Assembly (NCBI GenBank): GCA_023213395.1
Contig: CM041465.1
Coordinates: forward strand, 252,161,741-252,225,740
Reading direction: 5' to 3'
DNA length: 64,000 nt
Source: Cycas panzhihuaensis
Taxonomy: Eukaryota; Cycadophyta
Shown: piece by piece, positions 9,908 to 21,577 of the stretch
Layout of the letters: each line of letters begins with the position of its first letter
Numbering within the stretch: the first letter of the stretch is position 1
Notes under the pieces: model-generated
What the model was told of the DNA's origin: nothing
Databases searched by the model: none
Seen by the model: only the letters and a program-made list of their open reading frames with translations
Program-made: the position numbers and the translations under genes

Positions 9908-11835
9908 ATACACAGGAAGGAATTGTAACGACTAAAATGACAGTATGAATTCGATTTTAATTTATTAATATTTTATTAATTGATGAAACCGACTCTGCCA
10001 AATAAATGCCTATTAATATGGAGCCCCCATGAGAAGCCCACATGATTATTATTTTAGTTTTCCTTATGATGGATTAATATCCACTTGGCCACTTTGACAT
10101 ATTATTGGTGCTATTTTCTATTATTTACTATCATTTATCTGCTACTCTGTATTATTCAGAATATTATTGTGCCACCATATCTCTTATGTTCTTTCTTACT
10201 ATTTATGCATATTGTTATTGTTGTCATTATTAATTTTTCCCAGATAATTTGTTGGGTATGTTACAAATGCCATTGTATGACAAGACCAAGCAATGGCCAC
10301 CAAGTGGGCTCTTTTGAGACCATAAGGAGAAAAGGACCACCCAAATGCCTCCTACAAAACTCTAAGACAAGTTGGGAGAAATGAAGTAAAAGATATGCAA
10401 CCTAAATTGTGCAAGAGGACTTATCATAACATATGACATTATTGAGTAGGTCATGCCCTCCCAACACACGATATATGCATGATACAAGTGGATAGGGCAT
10501 CAATACCTCACACATAAATGCAATAGTACATGTACCCTCGCAAAATAAGAAAGCAAGTTGGGGACAAAAAGGAAGGTCCATTATGCACAATAAAGTAGTG
10601 GTGACATGTATGCAATGCAATAATCGAAAAAACAAAAAAGAGAAACATACAAAAATGCCTCTTCCCTACATACTCTCAAGAGGGGATCCCTATTAATAAG
10701 TTCCTCTAAAGTAGACCTATCACTTGGTGACAAGGCATGTTAAGAGTCCCCATACACAAGACTAGACTTGTGAAGCCTAATGGACTACTATGAAAGAAAC
10801 ACAAAAAATGAAAAAAAGGGTGGGAAAAAACTATGACAAAGTAAGCAATCCAAGAAATCAAGTATTTGACTAAGGCAAATGCAATGCAAAGAAAGAAAGA
10901 ATCTATCTATGACTAACCTACCACTTAGCATGGCTCATGCAATAGTGTCATTACTAGGTTACACCAAATACGATTAAATGCATAAAGTAAAACTTTAAAT
11001 TTAAAAAGGGAAGCAAGGGGGTTATGGGTGGTGCCCTTAGCAATGCACTAACCCTATATAAAGCTCTTTGGGTCTCTCTCATATCTCATCTCGCTAGGGT
11101 GGCCAAAAGACACATATCTAGGGGTGTAGTTCATTATGGTTCATTTATCCTTAGGTGTAATGCAAGAAAGAAGTAAAAGTGGGCATGGAAGAGTTAATTA
11201 AGTGATGTTGTATACATATGACTTGGTTGCCTAAGTAGTGAAAGCAAACCAAGATTGTTGAATGATGAGTGGCAAGCAAACCATGACCTAATATGGATGC
11301 ACTTCTATATATGTGTGAAAATAAGAAGAATTTGAGAAAGCTTTCTAATCTAATCTTTTGTTGATTTTTGTGTTTGCATGTGAGAAACAACGGGAATTGA
11401 AGTAAGAAGATGAAATAATCTTCAAAGAGTTGAGACCTTAAGCAAGTTCCTACCTCTAAACAAAGAAGAAAAGCAACATAAGTGGAGCATTAGCACGCCC
11501 TCACAATTTGATTTCTAGCATGAATCTAAATGTTTAAGGCTCCTAAAATGCTCCAAAAAATTAATTTAAAATTCTAATTGAAACCCTCATATGGTTTTTT
11601 GTGAAAAGCTTGATGTTGGAACATCACCGAAGTTTCAATGAACAAGATGTTAGAATATCACCCAAACAACAAGGTTAAAACATCACCTAAGACCATGAAA
11701 CTCATTGCAATTCAAGAAAATCCAAGAAAGATGGCTATCCTCATTCCACATCAATAGTATTTAGCATGGTAAGTTAAATTACCTATAAAAGTAAACTAGC
11801 ATTCCCATTAACAAGATTTGAAGCAAAAAGGAAAT
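9908..11835. other. Intergenic DNA, no gene recognised
   Basis: AT-rich DNA with frames under 100 codons, none with a recognisable motif. A good-looking TATA box followed by a pyrimidine-rich stretch lies at 11055-11063, but no coding region follows it in an obvious way. Confidence 0.45.
11055..11063 (+). promoter_or_regulatory. Isolated TATA-box-like site
   Basis: CCCTATATAAAGC is followed about 15 bp later by GGTCTCTCTCATATC, resembling a plant TATA box plus pyrimidine-rich start region. Without a downstream gene it could equally be a remnant of an unrecognised LTR promoter. Confidence 0.25.
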
Positions 11836-12516
11836 TATGTGTGGTAATAAAGCATAAACAATAGTTGAACAAAAGTCAAATTGCAATCACAACCTAGGTT
11901 GCAACCAAAGATCACAGCTGAGCCCAAGTTGCAACCAGAGATTACAAGTAGAGCCCAAGTTGCAACCAGAGATTACAAGTAGAGCCCAAGTTGCAACCAG
12001 AGATTGCAAGCAAAACCCAAATTGCAACCAAAGATTACAAGCAGAGCTCGGGTTCCAACCAAAGTTTGCAAACAAAACCCAGATTGCAACCAAAGATCAC
12101 AAGCACAGCCTAGATTACACTTCTAGCTTACAATTAATTGGTTAATGGATTGCAATCAAAATTGAAATTAAAAGAATAATGGGATTGATCACAGATATTA
12201 ATTAATTAGTTAGAAAGGCAGTTGAGTCCACAATTGTATAAATGATGTAATTACTTAATGTTTTAGGTCATCGTAGGTTTAGGAACTTTCCTATATTTTT
12301 GTTATACAACTTTAGTTGAATTATCTCTATTTCAATCCTCTAGTTTGTACCACTTATGGGACTACATCTGGTTGTGAAAGAACCAAATGTAATAACACGT
12401 TTGACCAATACAGACAATTGGTTCGTGCTCAGACTTGTGTAATTTTTGGATGTTTATTTGTGTTCTTGTATCTCTTCCATGAAGAATGACGATAGTTGCA
12501 TAGGGATAGCAGAACA
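11836..12516 (+). repeat. 5' LTR of the Tat-like element
   Basis: It begins TATGTGTGGTAATAAAG, apparently mutated from TGTGTGTGG as seen in the 3' copy, and ends AGCAGAACA. It contains seven or so 31-bp tandem repeats (11880-12130) and a TATA box (12237-12243) at the same place as in the 3' LTR (21927-21933). The homology with the other LTR includes the unique stretch TTTGTACCACTT...GGGACTACATC downstream of the repeats. Confidence 0.75.
11880..12130 (+). repeat. 31-bp tandem repeats inside the 5' LTR
   Basis: The word GCAACCA recurs at 11931, 11962, 11993 and 12024, then as variants at 12055 and 12086: exactly every 31 bp. The unit reads GTTGCAACCAGAGATTACAA followed by GTAGAGCCCAA, with drift between copies. 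The repeats lie in the upstream half of the LTR, where enhancer repeats of LTR promoters usually sit. There are no spacers, so it is not a CRISPR array. Confidence 0.85.
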
Positions 12517-12730
12517 CATATTGGTTATGTTGGCATCTCACATGAACCCTGCAAGGGAGACAAGTAGAACAAATATGACAAGATAAAGGTAAACAAGTCT
12601 TTCCATGTCATTGAAAGATGACTTTGGAGTAAGAAAAGAAACACACCAAGAGAGAGGCAACTATTGGGCAACTGAAAGGCTACAACAAGGATCGCATAGA
12701 CCCAGAACTCTAGTCTAATTAAGAAAACAA

Positions 12731-14801
12731 GTGAAGAGGAGACCACCTGTGAGGTCGAAGGAAGAAAAGGAATCGGCCCAAGAAAAAGAGAAAGAAGACA
12801 AAAGGTTTATGAAATTAGAAGCAACAAGGCAATTAGCCCTAGTCCAACAAACAGAAACCCAAAAGGAAGCGAAGGGTAAAGATCCGGGAGAAAATCAAAG
12901 GTGCGCATCGAATAAAGGCCCTATCAGTGATGAAAATCTACAATCAGATTCAGAAGCATCCACACTTTTGAATTCTTCAGAGAATAGAAGCAACTCCATA
13001 ACTATGGAAATTTATAGTTCGAGTAGAGTGGAGAGTGGGATCACCACATTATGGATATAAGAAACCTTCTCACTCATATCTTGAATCCCCTATTTGATAA
13101 AATGGGAGAAAATTTTATTGGGTCAATCTTGTCAAGACCTTACACCTCACAAGGAGAAGGAAGCCCTGGCCAAATTGGGAGTACTATTGGGAATTCTCTT
13201 GTAAGAGTTAGCAGTAATCCACCGCTAGCCGAAAGTGGAATGAATGTAGGTAGCAACAACCCATTATAGGGGACATCCATACATACACTGATGGGAAGCA
13301 ATAGCAACCAACCCTAGTAGTTGGTGTGGACACAGCGAGGGGTATGGTGGCAGAGTATCAGGACAAGGAGGCTTAACCACAAATGTGGTAAGTGGAGCAC
13401 GGTCAATAGCCCCCTATGTAATTATACAAAATGATGCAGCCTTTGGCAATTTGCAGTTTGATTGATCTAGAGATCCAGGAGACCACTTAGCATTGTTCAC
13501 AAACATGCTAAAAATAAAGAGGATCCAAGATCAAGAAGAAATCAAAGCTAGATTCTTTTCAACATTGCGAGGAGTTTCCATATCTTGGTACCAATATATC
13601 TCCACACATAATCTAATATGGGACCAAATTCAAATCCAATTCTTGGACTGATTCTAGAGATCACGGGATCCTACGGCCATATTCTAGGCATTAGAGGAGA
13701 TTTGTCTATTCCAAGTTAAATCTATAAGTGATTTGATGGTAGATTGAGAATAATCATGAATAAAACGAATTTGACAACTCCATGAACTCTATGCTTGCAT
13801 TGAAGTACGATGTTCAAGGATTAGTGTCATAATTAAAGGAAAAAATAATTTTACATCGTATGAATGATTATGTATATGTACGAGAACTAGCATTAAAATT
13901 TGAAAACCAAATGAAGATGGCATAATCTGCAACCAACAATGCAGATAGGGTTGGGTTTTACAATGGGAACTAGTTCTCAATCTTGAGTACAAATGCAATA
14001 GCCAGGAACAAATTGCCAATAAGAAGTGAACTTTCAAGGAACACAATCCTAACAATCAGGGTTTAATGTACAACACGTACCCCAAATGGGAACGAATCCA
14101 AAAATGGAGGCCTTAAGAAGAGAATTGAAGGATCTGAAACAACAGCCATCTGTTTCAACACAAGTAGCATTACAACAAAATCAAGAAATCAGAAAGCAAA
14201 GAATTGAATTAGCCCACCTTCGAATAGAGAAAAACAGGGATAATATAGTGTCCACCATGTGGTCAACAAGGCCATTTGCAAAATAAACACCAAGAAACAC
14301 CTCATAAAATGGTGTGAAATCTATTAAAGGAATAACCATAACACCTAGGAATGTTACTATCAGTCACCAAACAAAGGACAAGGACGCAAACCAAAGGTAA
14401 GGGATTCTTTCTACCAAAGAACGAACCACAATTCCTTTAAGCAATATAAGGGGAAAACTAAACCCATTAAATGCCATTTGTGTTCAAGATGGGGTCATTT
14501 TCGGTCGAATCACCCCCTAGAGAAAAAAGGTGGCAAATATATTTTCAAAGAATGTGGACCAGCAGACCATGAATGGAACAATTGTTTGAAGAATTCCAAT
14601 GCTAAGATCCAAAATTCAAATTTGGCAACCAAGATCCCTAATCAAAAAGTACCATCTCATTTGCAAACATGGAGTGGGAAGACTATAACAACTCTAGTTG
14701 TAGAGAATTTTCCAGACCCAACTATAGAGGAGTGGCTCCAAGAAGTGGTGAAAGCCCTGCAAGATGCAATGAAAACAGTGCAACAAGAAGAAATGCAATA
14801 G
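12731..14801 (+). pseudogene. gag of the Tat-like element (broken)
   Basis: Open pieces in order: a charged Lys/Glu-rich N-terminus (12731-13060), a Ser/Gly/Asn-rich linker (13051-13269), then a Retrotrans_gag core at about 13440-13800 with stops (DPGDHLALFTNMLKIKRIQ, then RFFSTLRGVSISWYQY), a coiled-coil-like Gln/Arg/Glu segment (14086-14286) and two nucleocapsid knuckles near 14470-14600. The first knuckle is CHLCSRWGHFRSNH, with His in place of the last Cys. The second, FKECGPADHEWNNC, lacks the first Cys. Both therefore look unable to bind zinc normally. Gag would assemble the particle and package RNA. Stops and frameshifts are frequent. Confidence 0.7.
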
Positions 14802-15017
14802 GGCAACAAATTCAGAGGACATACATACAAAAGAAAAACAACTTTTCAAGAACCTCTACAACAAGATGAAGTAACAAGATTAAATCCCTGGCAAAAGTTA
14901 CAACTAGTGAAGGATCTACTAACATAATTGGGTATCACCATCCCAATCGTTGCAGTATTCAAATGGTGGGAAGCTGGGTATTTCCAACAACTGGTTTTAG
15001 ACCAGATTAAATAGCTA

Positions 15018-15368
15018 GTGTTGAGGGCTTTTAAAACACATGTAATCAATCCTCAACTTCCGATGAACATTTTTGGTAGGACCATCTACAAAACCATTGT
15101 AGATGCGAGGTCAAGGGTGAATGTGTTACCAGAAGCCTCATGGATTTCGCTAGGGTGGTCAAAAGTGGTTGCCATGGATTATTCCATTAGGTTGGCTAAC
15201 CAATTGCAAGTATGGCCAATGGGCACATTAATGAATGTACCTGTGACAACGACAGGAATCACAATATTGCTAGATTTTACAGTGGTTAGAATGCAAAATC
15301 ATAAGAAGACATATCTAGCATTACTAGGGAGACCATGGCTACTAGACACCAAAGCCATTCAAGACTAG
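15018..15368 (+). pseudogene. Aspartic protease of the Tat-like element (broken)
   Basis: A 116-codon open piece includes IYKTIVDARSRVNVLPEASW, which aligns with the active-site strand of Ty3 proteases of the type Asp-Gly-Gly/Ser, here changed to Asp-Ala-Arg. The C-terminal part, TYLALLGRPWLLDTKAI, matches the conserved second strand (LLGRPWL). The catalytic triad change predicts loss of activity. It sits where expected between gag and reverse transcriptase. Confidence 0.65.
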
Positions 15369-15994
15369 GCTAAATTAGCATTCACCTTGATTTCAACAGG
15401 GAAAATGGTGACTCTACAGTTATGCTCAGATGGACCACAAATTGACAGGATCAAAAATGTAGATAAAGCTTCCTCAACAACAATAGAATCAAGACCCATC
15501 ATAAGTCCCTATTTAGAAACAACTTATCAAGGATAAATGACAACTCCATCAATCCCAAGTGCTTCGTCTTCCACATATGTGCTAAACTGGTTATAGAACA
15601 CATGGGAAGATACAAAGCCAACAAATTGCTATCACCTAGGGATATGTCAGGATTCATCTTTAGACGAGGAAGAAGACTTTAGCATGGAAGAAGAATGACA
15701 AACAAAAAGTTCATAAGTTAGCTTGGTGAACCTATTCAAAGAAAAGGCAATCCTAAACAAACAAGAAAAAAGAAGCAAAGGTCCTAGTACGAGTAACCAA
15801 AGGTAATTCTAATCTATTCACAGAAGTTCTTGAAGGATTACCTTAATTTTGGGGAAAGGAAGTTGTTGCAAATGCTCACTTGGAACAATGTGTAAGCATT
15901 TTAAAAAATCAATGGCAAGAGGATTATTAGATGTATATTTCTCCCCTCTCTCTCAAGTCAAGCTTTAGCTTGGTACCTTGCACATAATACACAA
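15369..15994 (+). other. Linker between protease and the second gag-like domain, decayed
   Basis: No domain was recognised. The region continues from the protease with stops in all frames and includes acidic stretches such as EEEDF in one frame. It is probably the degraded spacer of the polyprotein. Confidence 0.4.
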
Positions 15995-16009
15995 CTACAA
16001 AATTGGGAT

Positions 16010-16260
16010 ATGATGAAAAAAGCATCTCAAATTAGATTTCAAAAACAAAACAATGAATTGCCTAAATTCTATAATGGAGGAAATCCTGAAAATCATGTTC
16101 AAGATTGCATCAAAATATGGGAGGCCAAACAAATACCAAAATGGGAATGGACCTATCACTGGGCCATTACCCTCATGGATATCCATCAAATTTGATATTA
16201 GTACTATGAGAGAGCACAAAAGGTCAAATGGAATACATTAGTAAAAAATTTTGCCAATAC
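16010..16260 (+). pseudogene. Second gag-like domain between protease and reverse transcriptase
   Basis: One frame reads NNELPKFYNGGNPENHVQDC, then KIWEAKQIPKWEWTYHWAI, and after two stops YYERAQKVKWNTLVKNFANT. The order (F-x-G-G near the start, then a long helix, a Trp/His-containing helix, and W-x-x-L-x-x-x-F) matches the layout of Retrotrans_gag cores. It lies downstream of protease, where Ty3 elements do not normally have a gag. It may be a duplicated gag from a related element or a remnant of an inserted one. Confidence 0.45.
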
Positions 16261-16295
16261 TTTTTTCCTATTGTAGTCCATAGGCTAGGACACAG

Positions 16296-17480
16296 TTGGT
16301 CCTTTCAACCATGAAAGAAAAAATGCAAACTACCATAGCAAAATGCTTTCACATAGAAGCTATTGATGCGAATGGTCAGGGGATAGAACTAGAGCTCTTA
16401 TCAGATAAAGACAATCAGGAGGAAATAAAAAATTTACCTCCATCTTATTCTGCATTTGAATATGAAGAGAGACAAATAAGTCAATCCGCAATGTATGTAC
16501 TACAGACAAACGAAAAAAGTGGTACAAGGGAAAGAGTTGAAGTTATAAAAAATAACATTTGCACAGAGGACCAACCCAAATATGACACCATGGGTGACTA
16601 TTGGGACCAAGAGGCAGTGACTCAAACAATAACACTCTTAGTGGAATATAAAGATGTGTTTGCATGGTCCTATAAGTACCTTAAAGGAATTCACCTAAGT
16701 TGGGTGAACACAGGATTAATCTTATAGAAGCGGCCAAACTAGTCAGATTGCTTCCTTATAGGATGAATCCAAAATACAAAGAACAAGTTAAAGCCAATCT
16801 TGACAAACTACTGAAAGCAAGATATATTTTTGAAGTGAAAAACAATGAATGGGTCAGCCCGGTTATGGTTATCCCTAAAAAGAATGGGAAACTTTGTGTT
16901 TGTGTAGACTATAGGGCATTGAATAAAGTCACAAAACGTGATATTTTTCCCATACCATTTTACAGAGGATATCCTTGAAAAGGTGGCAGGGCACGAGATG
17001 TTCTTGTTCATTGATGGATTCAATGGATACAACCAAGTTCGGATTGCCCTAGAGGATCAACCAAAGACCACTTTTGTCATGAAGTGGGGCACATATGCAT
17101 ATAGAGTTATGCCATTTGGCCTAACAAATGCATTATGCACCTTCTAGCAAGCGATTTTGAATATTTTTCAGTAGAAAATAGGGAACACCATGGAAGTCTT
17201 CCTAGATGATTGGACAGTGTACACTTTACTAAAAAATCATTTGAATAATTAAGACTAATGTTTGAAATATACAAAAGGAACAACCTATGCCTAAATCTAG
17301 AAAAGTATACCTTTATGGTACATTTTAATTCGTTGTTGGATCACATTGTGACAAAGGAAGGACTCCTCGCAAATCCAGCTAAAGTCATAGTTATTCTCAA
17401 CTTTCCAGTGCCAAAGTCCGTCAAGAATCTGAAGGGATTTCTAAGCATGATGGGATATTACCACAAATTCATTTGAGAGT
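16296..17480 (+). pseudogene. Reverse transcriptase of the Tat-like element (broken)
   Basis: The stretch begins with an acidic linker ending in VFAWSYKYLKG, the usual lead-in of Ty3 reverse transcriptase. It continues in another frame with EHRINLIEAAKLVRLLPYR and SPVMVIPKKNGKLCVCVDYR. A third frame gives FIDGFNGYNQVRIALEDQ, then AYRVMPFGLTNALCTF, a stop, and the catalytic FLDD at 17199-17210, followed by LNLEKYTFMVHF and a thumb region ending MMGYYHKFI. This enzyme copies element RNA into DNA in the particle. At least two frameshifts and several stops destroy it. The Asp-Gly in FIDGFNGYNQ and the FLDD are kept. Confidence 0.8.
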
Positions 17481-17559
17481 ATGCCCAACTTACCTATGCT
17501 TTGGAATCTCTAGTCAAGAAGATAGCAACATGGGAATGGACCTAGAAACAACAAGTAGC

Positions 17560-17946
17560 ATATGACCTTCTCAAGAAGAAGGTAGCACAAGCACTAATTT
17601 TTCAATTTCCTAATTGGGAAAAACCATTCCATGTACAAGTAAATGCATTGTTGCATGCAATTGGTTGTGTATTGGCACAACCAAGAGAAGCGAATGTTGA
17701 TCTTCCTATGTATTATGTTAGCTGGAAACTCATGCAAGCAAAACAAAATTACTTCGTCATAGAACAAGAAGGAATGGGAATGATCCACGCTTTGCAAAAA
17801 TTTCGACATTACCTATTAGCAAATCCTTTTGTGTTTTTTGTAGATCATCAAGCCTTGCAGTACTTGATCAATAAGCCAATTTTGCAAGGGGGAATCAACC
17901 GTTGGTTGATGTTGTTTCAAGAGTTTACATTCAAAATAATTGTTTA
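17560..17946 (+). pseudogene. RNase H domain of the Tat-like element (broken)
   Basis: WEKPFHVQVNALLHAIGCVL aligns with the first strand of Ty3 RNase H, where an Asp is expected at the Asn of QVNA: a G-to-A type change at a catalytic position. MYYVSWKLMQAKQNY, ALQKFRHYLLANPF and FFVDHQALQYLI follow, including the later Asp of VDHQAL. RNase H removes the RNA strand during reverse transcription. The open stretch 17648-17947 ends with a stop at the start of the linker to integrase. Confidence 0.75.
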
Positions 17947-18119
17947 AAAAAGTTGAAAAACACATCGTTCTAGACCAATTATCCCAAATTAATGAAGGCA
18001 AAACAACAACAAGGATAATAGATGATTTTTTAGATCATAAGTTGTATGTGGTTGAGGCGATACCATCCTAGTATGAGGGAATTGTTGAATACTTAACAAC
18101 AGTACAAATACCAATCGAG

Positions 18120-19300
18120 TTAGATCAAGCAGAGTGAAAAAACTTTGTCAAGAAAGCTTTTCCATTCCAATTAGTACATGGTATCTTATACAAATTAGAT
18201 CTAGATGAGGTTTTGCATAGATGTATTTTAGAACATGAAGTGCAAGCTATCTTGAGAGAGGCACACGAAGGAGCGGCATCAAATCACCATGGGAGTGAAA
18301 GCATGGCTTGTTGGCAAGCTTGTGGTTGTCTACATTATCTGAAGATGCCAAGAAGTGGGTGAAATCTTGTGATGTTTGTCAGCGGGCAAGAAAACCCTCC
18401 AAACAACATTTTCTACCTTTACATCCAACCTTGGCAAGAGCTCCATTCGAAAAATGAGGATTAGACTTTATTGGTCCAATCAACCCACCAACACAAAGAA
18501 CAAATGCTCAATAGATCCTAATAGCCACAAATTTTGTGACCAAATGGACACAGGCTAAGTTGATGACGCAATGTGATGTAAGAAGCACAACTAGGTTTCT
18601 ATATGAGGTAATCATTATTCAGTTTGGTTGTCCATTGGAGATAGTATCAAATCAAATAGGTAATTTCTTAAACCAAACTATCAAGCACCTGACGTTTGAG
18701 TTTTTAATACAACATTGTAAATCTTCTCCATATTACCCAAGAGTAAACGATCAAGTGGAAAGTACAAACAAAATCCTAAAAATCGCATTAATGAAAAATT
18801 GCAATGCAGAAAGAACAAACTGGGCAAAGAGGCTACATTATGTACTTTGGGCAGATCAAGCAACAAACCAATAGCTTCACAAGCAAATACTATTTCAGCT
18901 AGTTTATGGATTAGAAGCCATAGTTGCCCTTGAATTTCAAGTTGAAACTATTCGAGTAGCTAATTAGCTACGATTGGGGGAAGAAGAATCACACGATCAG
19001 TGTCTCTTAGATTTAATGAAACTAGATGAGGAACATGCTAGAGCACACTATGGGAATTGAAAGTTGAAAAAAACCAAAAGGAAAGCATGGCATGACAAGC
19101 ATCTATGGAAACCACAATACCAAGTAGGCAATCTTGCCCTACTATATAACAGCAAATTCCGAATTAAACTAGGTGATATGAATTTAAGGTGGTTAAGACC
19201 GTACAAAGCCAATCATATCTAGTCAAATGCAGTTGTTCATATCGAACAACTAGATGGCAAAGTATTGACCAAATTGATCATCAGTAGTTGACTAAAGCAG
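18120..19300 (+). pseudogene. Integrase and C-terminal region of the Tat-like element (broken)
   Basis: In order: an N-terminal zinc-binding module (EVQAILREAHEG, ... NHHG, then SCDVCQRARKPS), the catalytic core with the first Asp intact in GLDFIGPINPP (codon 18464-18466, directly after a TGA stop where Trp is usual), the second catalytic position changed to Asn in IVSNQIGNF (codon 18650-18652), and Glu kept in YYPRVNDQVESTNK. The C-terminal part (KRKAWHDKHLW, ... VGNLALLYNSKF, ... LRWLRPYKANH) matches the Ty3 GPY/F-type tail. Integrase inserts the DNA copy; the Asp-to-Asn change alone predicts inactivity. Confidence 0.8.
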
Positions 19301-19559
19301 TACAGACTTTTTTTTTTTTATAAATTGAGTATGAAACAAGGGAGCGAGATTCTATTGTAATCAAGTCTTGAGAAGCAATCAAGGTCATGATTGTGATGGG
19401 AAGACAAACCAAAAAGGCGACAAGATGTGCTAAAGGTTGAAAAGATGATTGGCAATAGTTATTACTCTTGAACAATGATGATAGGAAGGCACACCCTCCA
19501 CAATTATCGTGCCAATAAAGACACACAACCATTCATGATTACTTGAATTCTTTAAAATA

Positions 19560-21420
19560 AGAACACATACGAAGAAGGATAAGCAATGAACATTCTAGAG
19601 AAATTAGCAAAGCAATGGCAGCCATGGATATTCCATAAGCGAATGTTTGTTTTAGGGAATGTGATGACATTCGAATACGCAACAAATGGAAGATGATGCA
19701 ACACCAATATGCAAGAAGAATCAGCATTGTTTTTGTTGGCTTTGAACAATACATTAGTATTGCATCCTTACCCATTATTTCTAATTTTTTTATACCTATC
19801 ATAACAATGGTTGCTTTACAACCTTCCATACTGAATTTTTCTCCAGAAGCAATTGCATAGATAACAGGACTTCTAGTGGAAGGTGGAAAAATACCAAGGG
19901 AGAAGCAAATTGCATGAAGAGAAGTAGCATGTGAATTGGGCGCAAACATAACAGAAGTTTTTGGTCTTGGCATTAAAATCTAAGGCATCAATTCTAAAAT
20001 AACCAAATGGATTGCATATTTTTTGTTTACTAAAGTAATCCAAGGACAGAAGAATTATCATGTACCAACAAATCTTAGATCAATGCTTATACAGGTCACA
20101 ACGGGACAAAAGTTTAATTGGGCAAAGTTTCCTCTTAGAAGAATTCCAACAAAATTTGATAAAAATTTAACATGCAGGTCAAACAGTGAATTTTTTCTAG
20201 CCCACTTTGCTTCAAGGGTTAATCTTTCCTTAATGCCCAGGAATCCAATTACCAGTCCCTAAACAAGGCCAATCCCAATTGGGCATGTGGACCAAGCATA
20301 TTTATAGAGAAAATGTCAATTCGCCAAAATTTTGGCAAATTGTGAGGGCGCATGACACTACCAAAGAGTGGATTCAATAAAGATATAGAGAAAATGTCGA
20401 TTCACCAGAATTTTGGCAAATTGTGAGAGCGCATGACACTACCAAAGAGTGGATTCAATAGAGTTAGCAGCAAGCGACATTCTCTCCCTCTAAAGAAATA
20501 GTTCAGGAAGAAGAAAAAGAACTAGAAAGGCGAGAAGAGGAGACCTCGCAAAAATAGAAGAAGAACAAAGAAAGATAACAATAAAAGAAGGTAAGAGAAT
20601 TGTAGAAGAAGAAATACAAATAGAGGTAGAAATAGAAAAGAGAGAGGAATTACAACCTATTACCAATGGAAAAATCATGCACACAAGTGAGAATGAATCA
20701 ACCAAAACAACAATTTCTCAAGAAACATTGAGGAAGGAAGCTACAAAGAAAAGAAAAAGGGAATTGGTGGAAAAAATAGTACAAGAGTTGGAGGAAATTG
20801 AATTTTCCAGAGAGGAAGAAGCCTTTGAAAAAAGACTTGACCTAATGATGTGTAATCCGCAAAACATTTCCAATTGGGAAACGTCTTTCCAGGCAAACAT
20901 GACTCAAAAATTGGTTATAAAACTAGAAGGCAGAGTAAAGAAATCAATGCCAAATCAAGTAGAACAGTTAAAGTAACAGTTGTACGAAGCCCAATAAAAA
21001 ATGGTTGTTGCTAAAGATAAGTTGGAATTTTTGTGTAGATTTATTTTGGAATGGGTTAATGATGTCTCTAACATACAAAATCAAATGAAGAGATTCAAGG
21101 AGACCTTTTCTTTACAGATTCCTGACAGATTGGAAGAAGTTATACATAAATTAGGTGCATGGATATTTAAGACGGATGAGGACACCATGCAACCTCAAAA
21201 ATTAGTCAAAAAAATTAAAATGTTACATAGGAAAGTCACAATTGCAAAGAAATTGACAACAAACTTATATGAAGATATAGCTAAGTTGCAAACAGGTGAG
21301 CTACCAAATATGAAGCAACTTAAGTCCCAACAAGACATTCTCATCTTGTACGACTTCGTCTATTCAAAAGGGTGGATACCCCCATCTGATATTGTATAGC
21401 ATGACCCAACATAGTTGAAG
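19560..21420 (+). pseudogene. Extra reading-frame region between integrase and 3' LTR
   Basis: About 1.9 kb downstream of integrase still reads as protein-like in the plus direction. There is a globular-looking first part (pieces such as SLPIISNFFIPIITMVALQP and VACELGANITEVFGLG, then 20023-20262), an 81-bp in-frame duplication (20304-20465), a Glu/Lys/Arg-rich segment (20480-20980) and a helical piece (21001-21399) rich in Lys, Leu and Glu with coiled-coil-like spacing. Tat and Athila elements often carry extra frames in this position, some env-like and some of unknown origin. I recognise no named domain, signal peptide or clear transmembrane pair, so no function is assigned. Confidence 0.5.
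20304..20465 (+). repeat. 81-bp tandem duplication in the extra reading frame
   Basis: ATAGAGAAAATGTC begins at 20304 and again at 20385, and the following 67 bp repeat with four or five substitutions. The period of 81 bp equals 27 codons, so the frame (YRENVNSPKFWQIVRAHDTT and on) is preserved across both copies. Confidence 0.85.
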
Positions 21421-21568
21421 TGGGAAATTGCAAAGCTAAAACAGACAAGGGGAGAAGCTTGTAAAGGAAGGCAGTCTTCTAGATGGCCATGATTCAAAAT
21501 TTTAGGGATAAGGAATAGAGAAAATTTTTGAAAATTTGGTTGAATGAGCGCACTCGATGGAGTTGTGT

Positions 21569-21577
21569 CAAGGGAGA
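21569..21577 (+). other. Polypurine tract before the 3' LTR
   Basis: CAAGGGAGA directly precedes the TG of the 3' LTR, the expected place of the plus-strand primer for reverse transcription. Confidence 0.55.

Noticed and set aside
11880-12130. CRISPR-like regular repeats
   Set aside because: The 31-bp units follow each other without spacers and sit in an LTR of a plant retrotransposon.
19539-19973. 144-codon hydrophobic frame on minus
   Set aside because: Antisense to the extra reading-frame region of the Tat-like element; the plus strand has the protein-like continuity.
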